A stretch of DNA of 31,351 nt from an uncultured Parabacteroides sp. (lineage in GTDB: Bacteria > Bacteroidota > Bacteroidia > Bacteroidales > Tannerellaceae), in contig NZ_CAJJWO010000059.1 in the NCBI RefSeq assembly GCF_905196875.1, positions 1 through 31,351 on the forward strand. The letters run 5' to 3'. The position numbers and the translations under genes were made by a program. The notes beneath the pieces are model-generated. The model had not been told where the DNA came from and searched no databases. It saw nothing but the letters and a program-made list of their open reading frames with translations. How positions within the stretch are numbered: position 1 is the first letter of the stretch; each line of letters begins with the position of its first letter. Below, piece after piece: positions 8,942-16,496 of the stretch.

Positions 8942-9403
8942 TTATCTCAGACGATCCAGCGAACGTACCAGTGCTTCATCAGCTCCGATATTGCGGATAG
9001 CCAGATAATCGAGGATCAGGCTGATCAGCGGGAAAGAGAGGGCGATCTTCACACTCAGTGCGGCATCGTTCAACCGGTCTTTCAATACCCATACGAAGAA
9101 AGCGAACAGGCCGTAGAAGCCCAGCATCAGTATCCCGTTAAAGATACAAAGGCGGATCTGCAACATGCGTTTCTTGAACAGGAAGATGGTAACCAATGCC
9201 AGGATAGAGATCACAGCCGTCAGGGCGAATAATCCCCAGGTCGGATAGACCAGCTCGGGAGTTGCTGCGATGGTGCTGATGCCTGTCGCATCGAAAGAGT
9301 AGAACTGGTCGCCAGCCTGAAACATAGCCAACGGTAAAAATAACGTAGCGACCATCAAGGCCACGATGATAAGTAAGTAAACTGTCTGTATTCTTTGTAA
9401 CAT
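8942..9403 (-). CDS. DUF4293-family integral membrane protein
   Basis: This protein has 153 residues. It opens with MLQRIQTVYLLIIVALMVATLFLPLA, the characteristic start of this Bacteroidota-only family, and has four hydrophobic segments (about 7-27, 53-75, 83-107, 117-138) with a short extracytoplasmic loop after the first. The C-terminus DEALVRSLDRLR is charged and cytosolic by inference. No catalytic motif is seen and the function is not known. It is the last gene of the bamD-rpoZ-DUF4293 cluster, an order common in Bacteroidota. A hairpin (9427-9455) in the gap before it may lower its expression relative to rpoZ. Confidence 0.85.
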   Translation of the reverse strand: MLQRIQTVYLLIIVALMVATLFLPLAMFQAGDQFYSFDATGISTIAATPELVYPTWGLFALTAVISILALVTIFLFKKRMLQIRLCIFNGILMLGFYGLFAFFVWVLKDRLNDAALSVKIALSFPLISLILDYLAIRNIGADEALVRSLDRLR

Positions 9404-9426
9404 GGTTATTAGTTCGTTTTAAATGG

Positions 9427-9455
9427 AAAGGCCGACTCTATCAGGGTCAGCCTTT
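9427..9455 (-). terminator. Hairpin between rpoZ and the DUF4293 gene (partial terminator or processing site)
   Basis: AAAGGC (9427-9432) pairs with GCCTTT (9450-9455), and the inner GACTC (9434-9438) pairs with GGGTC (9444-9448) with one mismatch. On the minus strand it is followed by CCATTTAAA, only a weak T tract. It could attenuate transcription into the DUF4293 gene. Confidence 0.45.
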
Positions 9456-9479
9456 TCATGTCTTAAACAATATTTCTTC

Positions 9480-9812
9480 TTAGAAATTATTCTTTTCCTT
9501 AGCAGGGTTCTTATAATAAACCTTACCTTCTTCATACTCCTGAGCAGCGATCAGTGTCGGCTTCGGAAGTTTTTCGTAATAACGGGAGATCTCGATCTGC
9601 TCTCTGTTTTCGAAAACTTCTTCCAGGTTATCGTTATAAGAAGCGAACTCCTGAAGTTTCTTTTCCAGGTCCTGCTTCATTTCAACACCAATCTGGTTAG
9701 CCCGTTTACCAATGATCATTACTGTTTCATACACATTTCCCGTGTCGGACGATAACTTCATCATGTCACGGGTAACCGTATTCGAAGGGGCGTTAGACTT
9801 TCTGTAATCCAT
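9480..9812 (-). CDS. rpoZ: RNA polymerase omega-like subunit (Rpb6 family)
   Basis: This protein has 110 residues. The segment TGNVYETVMIIGKRANQIGVEMKQDLEKKLQEFAS (about 24-58) is the Rpb6/omega core helix pair, in which bacterial omega has YExVxxxxxRAxQL-type residues. The C-terminal part, with NREQIEISRYYEKLPKPTLIAAQEYEEGKVYYKNP, is the form seen in Bacteroidota. It is expected to bind the C-terminal end of the beta' subunit and stabilise RNA polymerase. It starts 26 nt downstream of the bamD stop, and the same bamD-rpoZ-DUF4293 order is widespread in the phylum, which supports the call. Confidence 0.88.
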   Translation of the reverse strand: MDYRKSNAPSNTVTRDMMKLSSDTGNVYETVMIIGKRANQIGVEMKQDLEKKLQEFASYNDNLEEVFENREQIEISRYYEKLPKPTLIAAQEYEEGKVYYKNPAKEKNNF

Positions 9813-9838
9813 TTTACTTTATTGATTAAATAATATCG

Positions 9839-10651
9839 TTAATACACATCTGTTATTCTCTTGCTGGCATAATCGTAGAACTTCTGTGCCTGTTTTACGT
9901 ATTTGCCTTCCGGATATTCGTTGATGTAAGTGTAGTATTCATCCACTACCTCACGATAACGACCCTGCAACTTTTCTTCCACACTGGCAATAGCCTGTTC
10001 GTACTTCGCACGCAATACGTAGAACATGAACTCTTCCCTGTATTTAGAGTAAGGATAGTTCTTCAATGCATTCTCGGCGGTAATCACGGCAGACAAATAG
10101 TTATTGTCACGCATGTAAGTACCCAGGTTAAAATACAGTCTGACTGCCAATAATTCCTTGTAAGCCAGCTTTTCCTGCAATTCAAACATGATCTTCTGTG
10201 CTTCGGTCGCCCGTTCGCTCTGCGGATAATATTCCAGATAGAGCTGTAGCTGGTTAATAGCTTCATACGTCTGTGTCTGGTCTAACCGCGGATCAGGAGA
10301 GTCCAGATACAAACCATATCCCGAATAATAGCGTGACAACTCCGTGTACTCGCCTTTCGGATAGGTAGTGTAATACGTATTAAAGTATTGCGAAGCCGTC
10401 TGATAATCTTTCTGTCCGTAATAGCTCTGTGCCAGCAGGTAGAGGGATTCTTCGGCATAAGCAGTTCCTTTAAAGATTGTAACCAGTTCATCCAGCAGGG
10501 TAGCAGACTTGTTGTATTGCTTTGCATTGAAATACTTCTTTGCATACGAATACTTCAGTTCATAGTCCGTACTTTTCAATATCTTGTTATATTCCCCGCA
10601 AGAGGATAACAAGACCGTAATCATCATCAATAAAAATACAACCTTTTTCAT
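9839..10651 (-). CDS. bamD: Outer-membrane assembly lipoprotein BamD
   Basis: This protein has 270 residues. The lipoprotein signal MKKVVFLLMMITVLLSSC puts the lipidated Cys at 18. It is followed by GEYNKILKSTDYELKYSYAKKYFNAKQYNKSATLLDEL, a typical BamD/YfiO start, and about five TPR-like helix pairs (AEESLYLLAQSYYGQKDYQTASQYFNTYYTTYP; AINQLQLYLEYYPQSERATEAQKIM). BamD sits on the inner face of the outer membrane and, with BamA, folds beta-barrel proteins, including the SusC transporters encoded nearby. It is the first gene of its operon, with a matching TAnnTTTG promoter box at 10670-10677 close to the start, so the 5' leader is very short. Confidence 0.93.
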   Translation of the reverse strand: MKKVVFLLMMITVLLSSCGEYNKILKSTDYELKYSYAKKYFNAKQYNKSATLLDELVTIFKGTAYAEESLYLLAQSYYGQKDYQTASQYFNTYYTTYPKGEYTELSRYYSGYGLYLDSPDPRLDQTQTYEAINQLQLYLEYYPQSERATEAQKIMFELQEKLAYKELLAVRLYFNLGTYMRDNNYLSAVITAENALKNYPYSKYREEFMFYVLRAKYEQAIASVEEKLQGRYREVVDEYYTYINEYPEGKYVKQAQKFYDYASKRITDVY

Positions 10652-10669
10652 TCACATACTTTTAGCGCG

Positions 10670-10677
10670 CAAAGTTA
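10670..10677 (-). promoter_or_regulatory. Promoter -7 box of the bamD operon
   Basis: The minus strand reads TAACTTTG, an exact match to the Bacteroidales -7 consensus TAnnTTTG, 18 nt upstream of the bamD ATG. A TTCG about 21 nt further upstream could serve as a poor -33 box. The implied leader is only about 10-15 nt. Confidence 0.7.
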
Positions 10678-10718
10678 CATTTTTTATTGCAAAATAACGA
10701 AGCGCATAACGTTAATAT

Positions 10719-11144
10719 TTACAACTTATATAAATCGCTGGCAGCAATAAGCTCCAGTTTGTTGGCTTTCAGAACCTCTGCACACTTCTCCACATTGTCG
10801 GGACGAATAATCACATTAGCTGCCTCTCCCTGTGAGAATGCATACATATATTCAACAAAAATACCAGCCGAGGTAATGATTTCCATCGCCTTTGCCAATG
10901 CACCCGGTTGATTGGGGCAGTGCAGGCACACCACATCCGCCACACTCACCGCATATAATTTTTCGCGAAGTACCTGAATTGCTTTTTCCGTATCTGAAAC
11001 GATCAGACGCAGGATACCGAAATCGGAATTCTCTGCCACCGTAAAGGCCGACATGTTCACTCCCGCTTCACCCAAAATCTTTGCCACTTCCGTAAAACGG
11101 CCTTTCTTGTTCTCAAGAAAGATAGATAACTGTTTAATTAACAT
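10719..11144 (-). CDS. Tandem ACT-domain protein, partner of the CoA ligase
   Basis: This protein has 141 residues forming two ACT domains. The first is about 1-68 (LSIFLENKKGRFTEVAKILGEAGVNM) and the second about 69-141 (VVCLHCPNQPGALAKAMEIITSAGIFVEYMY). Both show the Gly-rich turn between strand 1 and helix 1 that usually binds an amino acid or similar ligand. There is no catalytic domain. It follows the phenylacetate-CoA ligase gene by 20 nt on the same strand. This ligase-ACT pairing is common in Bacteroidota and in anaerobes with indolepyruvate or aryl-acid metabolism, so a regulatory or sensor role for aromatic acid activation is likely but inferred. Confidence 0.85.
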   Translation of the reverse strand: MLIKQLSIFLENKKGRFTEVAKILGEAGVNMSAFTVAENSDFGILRLIVSDTEKAIQVLREKLYAVSVADVVCLHCPNQPGALAKAMEIITSAGIFVEYMYAFSQGEAANVIIRPDNVEKCAEVLKANKLELIAASDLYKL

Positions 11145-11164
11145 AGCACTTTATTTTTTTAGGT

Positions 11165-12466
11165 TTAAACTAACTTACGATTGTCGATCACGTGCTTAGC
11201 CTTGCCCTGACTGCGTTCGAGGCTACGCGGTTCCACAATCTTTATATCAGGCTGAATACCGATCACACTCTGCATGCGGGCGGCGATCTTCTTCTTCAGC
11301 GCGATCATCTTGTTCATTTCGTCCGAATAGTAATCCGGGCGTACTTCCACCTGAATCTGGAAGGTATCGGTGTTGTTCACACGGTCTACCACGATCAGGT
11401 AATGCGGTTCGAATTCCGGCATTTCCAGCAATACGGATTCTACCTGCGACGGGAATACGTTGACACCACGGATAATCATCATATCGTCACTACGTCCGAG
11501 GATACGTCCCATACGGACAGCTGTACGGCCGCATTCGCACTTTTCATAGATCAAGTGCGTCAGGTCGCGCGTACGGTAACGGATCATCGGCATACCTTCT
11601 TTCGTCAGTGTGGTAAATACCAACTCGCCCTGTTCACCCGGCTCAACCGGTTGCAAGGTTACCGGATCGACAATTTCGGGGAAGAAATGGTCTTCCCAAA
11701 GGTGTGTACCGTTCTGACACTGACATTCGCCGCCGACACCTGGGCCACAGATCTCTGTCAGGCCATAGATATCGTATGCTTTAATGTTCAGCTTTTGTTC
11801 CAGCTCCTTACGCATGTTTTCTGTCCAGGGCTCGGCACCGAAAGCTCCTACCCTCAACTGGAACTCTTCCAGAGGAATACCCGAACTGTGGATCGTTTCG
11901 GCCAGATACAAGGCGTAAGAAGGTGTACAAGCCAAACCTTTTGCCCCGAAGTCGTGCATCAGCTGGATCTGCTTCTGCGTGTTACCACTACTCATCGGAA
12001 TAACGGTTCCACCGATATTTTCAACTCCCCCATGTGCGCCCAAGCCACCGGTAAATAAGCCGTAACCATAGGAAACCTGCACAGAGTCGTCCTTTGTAAT
12101 GCCATAGGCCGTCAAGCAGCGTGCCACCACTTCCGACCAGATAGACAAGTCTTTACGGGTATATCCTACCACGATCGGTTTTCCTGTCGTACCCGAAGAA
12201 GCATGTAAACGAACGATCTCGGACATCGGCACCGCCATCAGTCCGAAAGGGTAATTATCTCTTAAATCCTGTTTTACCGTAAACGGCAACTTGGATATAT
12301 CTTCAATAGATTGAATATCATCCGGGGTAATACCCATTTCCTGCATTTTCTTACGATAAAAGGGGGTATTATGGTAAACGTGTTCGACAACCCGTTTCAA
12401 CCGGATACTCTGTAATTTCCGCATTTCTTCGCGGTCCATACATTCAATAGTCTCATTCCAAATCAT
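11165..12466 (-). CDS. Phenylacetate-CoA ligase (AMP-forming)
   Basis: This 433-residue protein has the length usual for PaaK-type ligases. The adenylate-forming P-loop is HASSGTTGKPIVVGYT (SSGTTGKP at 90-97), the YGLTE motif that binds AMP is at 234-238, a Cys-bearing GGECQC loop follows at about 245-250, and the hinge/lid region has YRTRDLT and GRSDDMMIIRGVNVFPSQVE. A C-terminal AMP-binding cap follows. The reaction is phenylacetate (or another aryl acid) + ATP + CoA to the aryl-CoA, in the cytosol. No ring-degradation genes are near. In anaerobic Bacteroidales the enzyme probably activates aryl acids linked to aromatic amino acid metabolism. It leads a two-gene unit with the ACT protein and is divergent from the MFS gene. 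Confidence 0.92.
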   Translation of the reverse strand: MIWNETIECMDREEMRKLQSIRLKRVVEHVYHNTPFYRKKMQEMGITPDDIQSIEDISKLPFTVKQDLRDNYPFGLMAVPMSEIVRLHASSGTTGKPIVVGYTRKDLSIWSEVVARCLTAYGITKDDSVQVSYGYGLFTGGLGAHGGVENIGGTVIPMSSGNTQKQIQLMHDFGAKGLACTPSYALYLAETIHSSGIPLEEFQLRVGAFGAEPWTENMRKELEQKLNIKAYDIYGLTEICGPGVGGECQCQNGTHLWEDHFFPEIVDPVTLQPVEPGEQGELVFTTLTKEGMPMIRYRTRDLTHLIYEKCECGRTAVRMGRILGRSDDMMIIRGVNVFPSQVESVLLEMPEFEPHYLIVVDRVNNTDTFQIQVEVRPDYYSDEMNKMIALKKKIAARMQSVIGIQPDIKIVEPRSLERSQGKAKHVIDNRKLV

Positions 12467-12512
12467 GGTATCAGTTTGTTATCTTTTAATTGTTAGTAGT
12501 CTAAATCTGTCG

Positions 12513-12520
12513 CAAAGTAA
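12513..12520 (-). promoter_or_regulatory. Candidate -7 box for the CoA ligase-ACT unit
   Basis: The minus strand reads TTACTTTG, one mismatch from TAnnTTTG. A TTGC lies about 18-19 nt upstream as a possible -33 box. It sits about 47 nt before the ligase ATG. Confidence 0.45.
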
Positions 12521-12570
12521 GAACTTTTTTACTAACTGGCAATAAATAATAAGGGTAAATCAAAACATTG

Positions 12571-12578
12571 TATCTTTG
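12571..12578 (+). promoter_or_regulatory. Promoter -7 box of the MFS transporter gene
   Basis: TATCTTTG matches TAnnTTTG exactly, 28 nt before the ATG at 12606. A start codon placed inside this box (TTG at 12576) would be wrong. The box therefore also decides the gene start. Confidence 0.65.
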
Positions 12579-12605
12579 CGGTGCGATAAGAAAAGAAACA
12601 GCCTA

Positions 12606-13772
12606 ATGAAACGGAATATACTTGCACTATACATTATTAAGTTATCCAAATGGTTTACCCTGGTCATGCCGATCATCGTGCTCTTCTATGAAGACCATGG
12701 GCTGGGGCTACAGGATGTCTTTATCCTGAAAAGTGTTTATTCCATAGCCGCCGTAGCGCTCGAGATACCTTCGGGTTATCTGGCAGACGTTTGGGGACGC
12801 CGCAAATGTCTGATACTGGGATGTATTCTTTTCTTCTTCGGTTATTTGTGCTATTCCTTCACCTCCACTTTCGCGGCATTTGTCGTGGCAGAAATCCTGC
12901 TGGGGACAGGACAGACGCTGGTGAACGGGGCAGACTCCGCACTGCTGTACGATACAACTGTGCAGTATAAGAAAGAAAACCTTTATCTGCGGTATGAAGG
13001 ACGTATCACGATGATCGGGAATTTTGCGGAAGCCATTGCCGGTATCTTCGGTGGGTTGTTGGCAGCTTATTCGCTGCGTTATCCGTTCTATGCACAGGCC
13101 ATCATCGCTTTCAGTGGTATCCCTGCGGCCTTTGCCTTGCAAGAGTTGAAGATAAAAAGCAAGATACAAAGCCCTTTGAACGAGATCGTGCGGATCATCA
13201 AATATTCGCTTATCACCAACCGCCAGTTATGTTATAATATCATGTTTTCGGGGATTATCGGAGCTGCCACCCTGACAATGGCCTGGTTCGTGCAGCCTTA
13301 CCTGATGTATATGAAAACGCCGACTTCGTGGTTCGGTGTGATCTGGACGGTGCTGAACCTGACGGTAGGCATTGCCGCCCTTTACTCAGACCGGGTAGAC
13401 AGCTATTTTGGGCCTAAGAAGATGGGGATACTGATCCTTACTTTCGTGGTAGGCGGTTATATCACCCTGGCTTTCAACCTAACCTATTTCGGGTTGGCGA
13501 TCCTGATGGTATTCTACGTGATCAGAGGATTCGCCACACCTATATTAAAAGGATACATCAACCAGATGACATTTTCGGAGATGCGTGCCACCGTCCTCTC
13601 CATCCGTAACTTTATCATCCGGTTGATGTTTGCAGCCATCGCACCGTTCATCGGTTGGCTGAACGATATGTATTCGTTGCAGATTGCATTGCTGGCATCG
13701 GCTGCGATTATTACGGTACCGGGAGCGTTGTTCCTCTGGCTTCAGCTGACAGCGAAGACTAGTCAGGAATAG
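12606..13772 (+). CDS. Major facilitator superfamily transporter
   Basis: This protein has 388 residues from the ATG at 12606. A longer frame from a TTG at 12576 is rejected because that codon lies in the promoter box. The N-terminal helix pair is followed by the MFS signature loop GYLADVWGRRK at 57-67, and there are about 12 hydrophobic segments through to the end (last, LLASAAIITVPGALFLWLQ). The substrate cannot be read from the sequence. Tryptophan and aromatic residues within helices, and the absence of a large central loop, suggest a small-molecule exporter or drug-type antiporter. It is a single-gene unit, convergent with the phosphoesterase operon, and its stop codon abuts the second 22-nt array. 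Confidence 0.88.
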   Translation: MKRNILALYIIKLSKWFTLVMPIIVLFYEDHGLGLQDVFILKSVYSIAAVALEIPSGYLADVWGRRKCLILGCILFFFGYLCYSFTSTFAAFVVAEILLGTGQTLVNGADSALLYDTTVQYKKENLYLRYEGRITMIGNFAEAIAGIFGGLLAAYSLRYPFYAQAIIAFSGIPAAFALQELKIKSKIQSPLNEIVRIIKYSLITNRQLCYNIMFSGIIGAATLTMAWFVQPYLMYMKTPTSWFGVIWTVLNLTVGIAALYSDRVDSYFGPKKMGILILTFVVGGYITLAFNLTYFGLAILMVFYVIRGFATPILKGYINQMTFSEMRATVLSIRNFIIRLMFAAIAPFIGWLNDMYSLQIALLASAAIITVPGALFLWLQLTAKTSQE

Positions 13773-13879
13773 GTTCATTGTTTCCCTCGCCTGAAACAGT
13801 TGTTTCATTAGGGTGAAACAGTTGTTCCATCGGCATGAAACAGTTGTTTCTCCCTAGTGAAACTATTCCTACATGCCTA
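13770..13879. repeat. Tandem intergenic array, 22-nt period, core TGAAACAGTTGTTTC
   Basis: The units start at 13792, 13814, 13836 and 13858, exactly 22 nt apart, with a 15-nt core followed by 7 variable bases. The first three cores are near-identical and the fourth is degraded (TGAAACTATTCCTAC). A decayed unit in phase (TTGTTTC at 13778-13784) overlaps the MFS stop. Each core is a palindrome-like GAAACA-GT-TGTTTC. The array fills the gap between the convergent MFS and phosphoesterase genes, and no ordinary terminator is seen there. It has the same period and core-plus-variable design as the array at 1872-2061. Confidence 0.9.
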
Positions 13880-14983
13880 GCCGAACGGATTCGTATCCCC
13901 ACCCTTCACAAAGTCTGCCGGATAATGGATGGATGAAATGACCGTGTTATCTTTCAAACGTATCCATGACTTGAAAGAACGTTTGCCTTCCGTCAGTTCG
14001 AATACACGGGCTCCGTTTCCACCGGGCACATCATGGTAGACGGTCTTGCCTCCGGTAAAACGTCCGTAGCCCAGCAGAAGACCTTTCCATTTGGCGACAT
14101 AGTCGTTCACATGATCGTGGCCGACGAACGTACCCATAACATCGCCTGCTTCCAGCATTGCCGTGAACAGTCCGGAGTTGACGAAGGGTGCACAGGCTTT
14201 CTCTTTACGGACACCGATCAGCAACGTATTTTCGTCGGAAGCGGCCTGATTGTATTCGGGCACCGGGATATGGAAGAAAGCCAGTGCAGGAAGCGGTTTT
14301 CCTCCGTTCTTTGCGGTCAGGGCGGCACTGCTCTTCCTGTACCAGTCGATTTGATCGGGTTTGATCCAGTCGTAACCTTTAGTCTCTTCCTTTACAGAAT
14401 AGGCCAGACTGTCGAAGCCATAGAGAAGAAAGGCTTCTTTTGAACCGTCCGAGCTGTTGACAGGAAGGATAAAGTTTGTTACTCCGGTTATACCTTCCAC
14501 CGTTCCGGTCAGGTTTCCCGGCATTTCACTGATAAACGTATAGATTTCGCGGCGGGTCATATCGTGCTCGTCGTCATGGTTACCCAGCGTAGCGGCAAAG
14601 GGGATATTGCGGGAGATGACAGGTTCGAAAGCTTTCCGGAAACCCTCTGCTGCGGGTTTGGCAAATACGATATCGCCGGTATAGATCACGAAGTCAGGCT
14701 TTTCGGCATCCAGCACTTCGTTCATGCGTTCAGCTGCTTCTTCCGAAGCCGGATTGCCCGGCACCCAGTGGATATCGGTAAACTGTACGATCTTGAACGT
14801 ACCATCCGCACGGAACTTCAGTTTGCCGGCATGTGCCTTATACAACGGGCTATCCAGATAAGAAGCGCCTGTTGCCCCCGTTACGCTTGCCGTTTCCTTT
14901 CCGGCTGCTTTCGTACCGGATATTCCCAGAAAAGACACCGGGAGCAAAAGCCCCGATGTCCGTAAAAATTCTTTTCTATTCAT
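13877..14983 (-). CDS. Exported metallophosphoesterase (calcineurin-like)
   Basis: This protein has 368 residues. The N-terminus MNRKEFLRTSGLLLPVSFLGISGTKAA is a signal peptide, though not a clear twin-arginine one. All metal-binding motifs of the calcineurin-like superfamily are present: FTDIH (Asp70, His72), TGD (Asp104), GNHDD (Asn135, His136), FFHIP (His238) and GHDH (288-291). It belongs with the secreted phosphodiesterase/purple-acid-phosphatase-like proteins of Bacteroidota. It begins 11 nt after the susD2 stop and so is the third gene of the susC2-susD2 operon. I infer that it removes phosphate from, or cleaves phosphodiesters in, whatever the pair imports. The substrate is unknown. 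Confidence 0.9.
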   Translation of the reverse strand: MNRKEFLRTSGLLLPVSFLGISGTKAAGKETASVTGATGASYLDSPLYKAHAGKLKFRADGTFKIVQFTDIHWVPGNPASEEAAERMNEVLDAEKPDFVIYTGDIVFAKPAAEGFRKAFEPVISRNIPFAATLGNHDDEHDMTRREIYTFISEMPGNLTGTVEGITGVTNFILPVNSSDGSKEAFLLYGFDSLAYSVKEETKGYDWIKPDQIDWYRKSSAALTAKNGGKPLPALAFFHIPVPEYNQAASDENTLLIGVRKEKACAPFVNSGLFTAMLEAGDVMGTFVGHDHVNDYVAKWKGLLLGYGRFTGGKTVYHDVPGGNGARVFELTEGKRSFKSWIRLKDNTVISSIHYPADFVKGGDTNPFG

Positions 14984-14994
14984 TTCACTATAAC

Positions 14995-16482
14995 TTATTT
15001 AATCCACCACGGTTTGTCGGATGTCCGGTCGTTGCCCCCGAACTGCGATTGCAGGGCAGCCTCTACGTTGGCAGCATTGTTATTATATTCGTTCTGCGGA
15101 TACATCCAGCGGTAAGGCAGGTTTACGCCCGCAGCCCTGCGGAATTCGGGATAGCCCGTACGCAACTGGTCGTAATACGGCATCCACATACTGCCTTGCA
15201 GGAAGGTCGGTATGTATTTCTGCAGGATGATACGTTCTATCTTCTGATCCTTTGTCAGCGAAGGGCTGTAAGCCACCTTCTCGCCTTGCAGGTAAGCCGC
15301 GGCCGCCTCTTCATCCAGGTAAGCGGCCACAGTGGGTGCATACTTTTCATAAAAACGGAAAGATGCCTTGACGGCAGACTCGTAAAGAGCCCGGTCGTCA
15401 CCCGTAATCCAACCACGCACGACAGCTTCCGCCAGGATCAGTTGCTGCTCCGTATAGCCGAGCAGGATCATCGGTTCGTTCGTCGCATGCTGGTAATAGC
15501 GGGTAGCCGGCTTGGAACAGCCGCCCAGCGTCACCTTGTCGTTCACAAGGCTGTAGGCAATAGCAGGATCTCCCCCGTCGTAGGAAGAGAAATCGTCGAT
15601 GGCCAGGCCGGCCTTTTCAGCTGCCGGGGTCTGGGTACAGAAAGCAAACAGGCGCGGGTCTTTGCGGGTGGCCAGGGCAGCCACATAGGTGGAGTCCATA
15701 TAACGTCCCGAACCGAAGTCGCTGTCGTTGAAGTAAGGGTAACGGTCGTCCTGCTGATCGAGGAAGACCAGTTGGCCGTTGTCGGCATCGCTTGTCATCA
15801 GCGGTTCGTTCTGCGAGATACGGGCGAAGGTGGATTTCACGTCCAGGCTGCCTACGGTTTGTTTGTTCGACAACGACATCAGGACACGCAGACGGTAGGC
15901 ATTGATCAGGCGGCGCCACTTCATCAGGTCACCGTTGTAGATGATGTCTCCGCTTATGATACTGTTATTGTCGGTCAGCAAGGAGTTTGCTTCTTCCAGT
16001 TTGGTCAGCACCGTGGCGAGCACCGTTTCCTGAGAGTCGTACTTAGGTTGGTACAAGCCGTTTGTTTCCGCCTGCATGGCCTCGCTGCAAGGCACGTCGC
16101 CGAACTGCATCGTGAGCATGTAGTAATAATGGGCTTCCAGGAAGAGAGCCAGTGCTTCGTAGGCCGTCTGGTCGCCTTTAGCCGCTTCTTCCTTCATCTT
16201 CGCTACGTTGCGCAGGTTGTTGTAATAATCGAAACCACCGCGTGTCCATTTGTACACCTGGTAGGTACTCTCGCCGGAAGTCAGGATCAACATTTTCGTG
16301 GCATGGCAGACCGAAGCACTCGACTCCTCAAATGTGGTGAACGACAAGCCGGTAAGCAGTAACGCCGGATCGGTGGTGGTCGGGTTGTTCGGGTCGATAT
16401 TCATTTCTTCCAGGTCGATGCAGGAGTTGCAGGTAAACGCCAATGCGGCACCGGCAACGATATATTTTAGATACTTCTTCAT
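14995..16482 (-). CDS. SusD-like outer-membrane lipoprotein (pair 2, SusD-like_2 type)
   Basis: This protein has 495 residues from the ATG at 16482. The frame is open 120 nt further upstream, but that part overlaps susC2 and encodes no signal. From Met 16482 the protein is MKKYLKYIVAGAALAFTCNSC with a lipidated Cys at 21, then IDLEEMNIDPNNPTTTDPALLLTG, the typical start of the SusD-like_2 group. Near the end QKYIPTFLQGSMWMPYYDQLRTGYPEFR is the group's conserved C-terminal motif, and it closes with KPWWIK. It is the surface binding lid for SusC2. It starts 14 nt after the susC2 stop, in an operon with the phosphoesterase. Confidence 0.93.
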   Translation of the reverse strand: MKKYLKYIVAGAALAFTCNSCIDLEEMNIDPNNPTTTDPALLLTGLSFTTFEESSASVCHATKMLILTSGESTYQVYKWTRGGFDYYNNLRNVAKMKEEAAKGDQTAYEALALFLEAHYYYMLTMQFGDVPCSEAMQAETNGLYQPKYDSQETVLATVLTKLEEANSLLTDNNSIISGDIIYNGDLMKWRRLINAYRLRVLMSLSNKQTVGSLDVKSTFARISQNEPLMTSDADNGQLVFLDQQDDRYPYFNDSDFGSGRYMDSTYVAALATRKDPRLFAFCTQTPAAEKAGLAIDDFSSYDGGDPAIAYSLVNDKVTLGGCSKPATRYYQHATNEPMILLGYTEQQLILAEAVVRGWITGDDRALYESAVKASFRFYEKYAPTVAAYLDEEAAAAYLQGEKVAYSPSLTKDQKIERIILQKYIPTFLQGSMWMPYYDQLRTGYPEFRRAAGVNLPYRWMYPQNEYNNNAANVEAALQSQFGGNDRTSDKPWWIK

Positions 16483-16496
16483 TGTTTTATCTGTGA

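Noticed and set aside
12576..12605. TTG start of the MFS gene at 12576
   Set aside because: The codon lies inside the TATCTTTG promoter box, and the ATG at 12606 gives the normal N-terminus.
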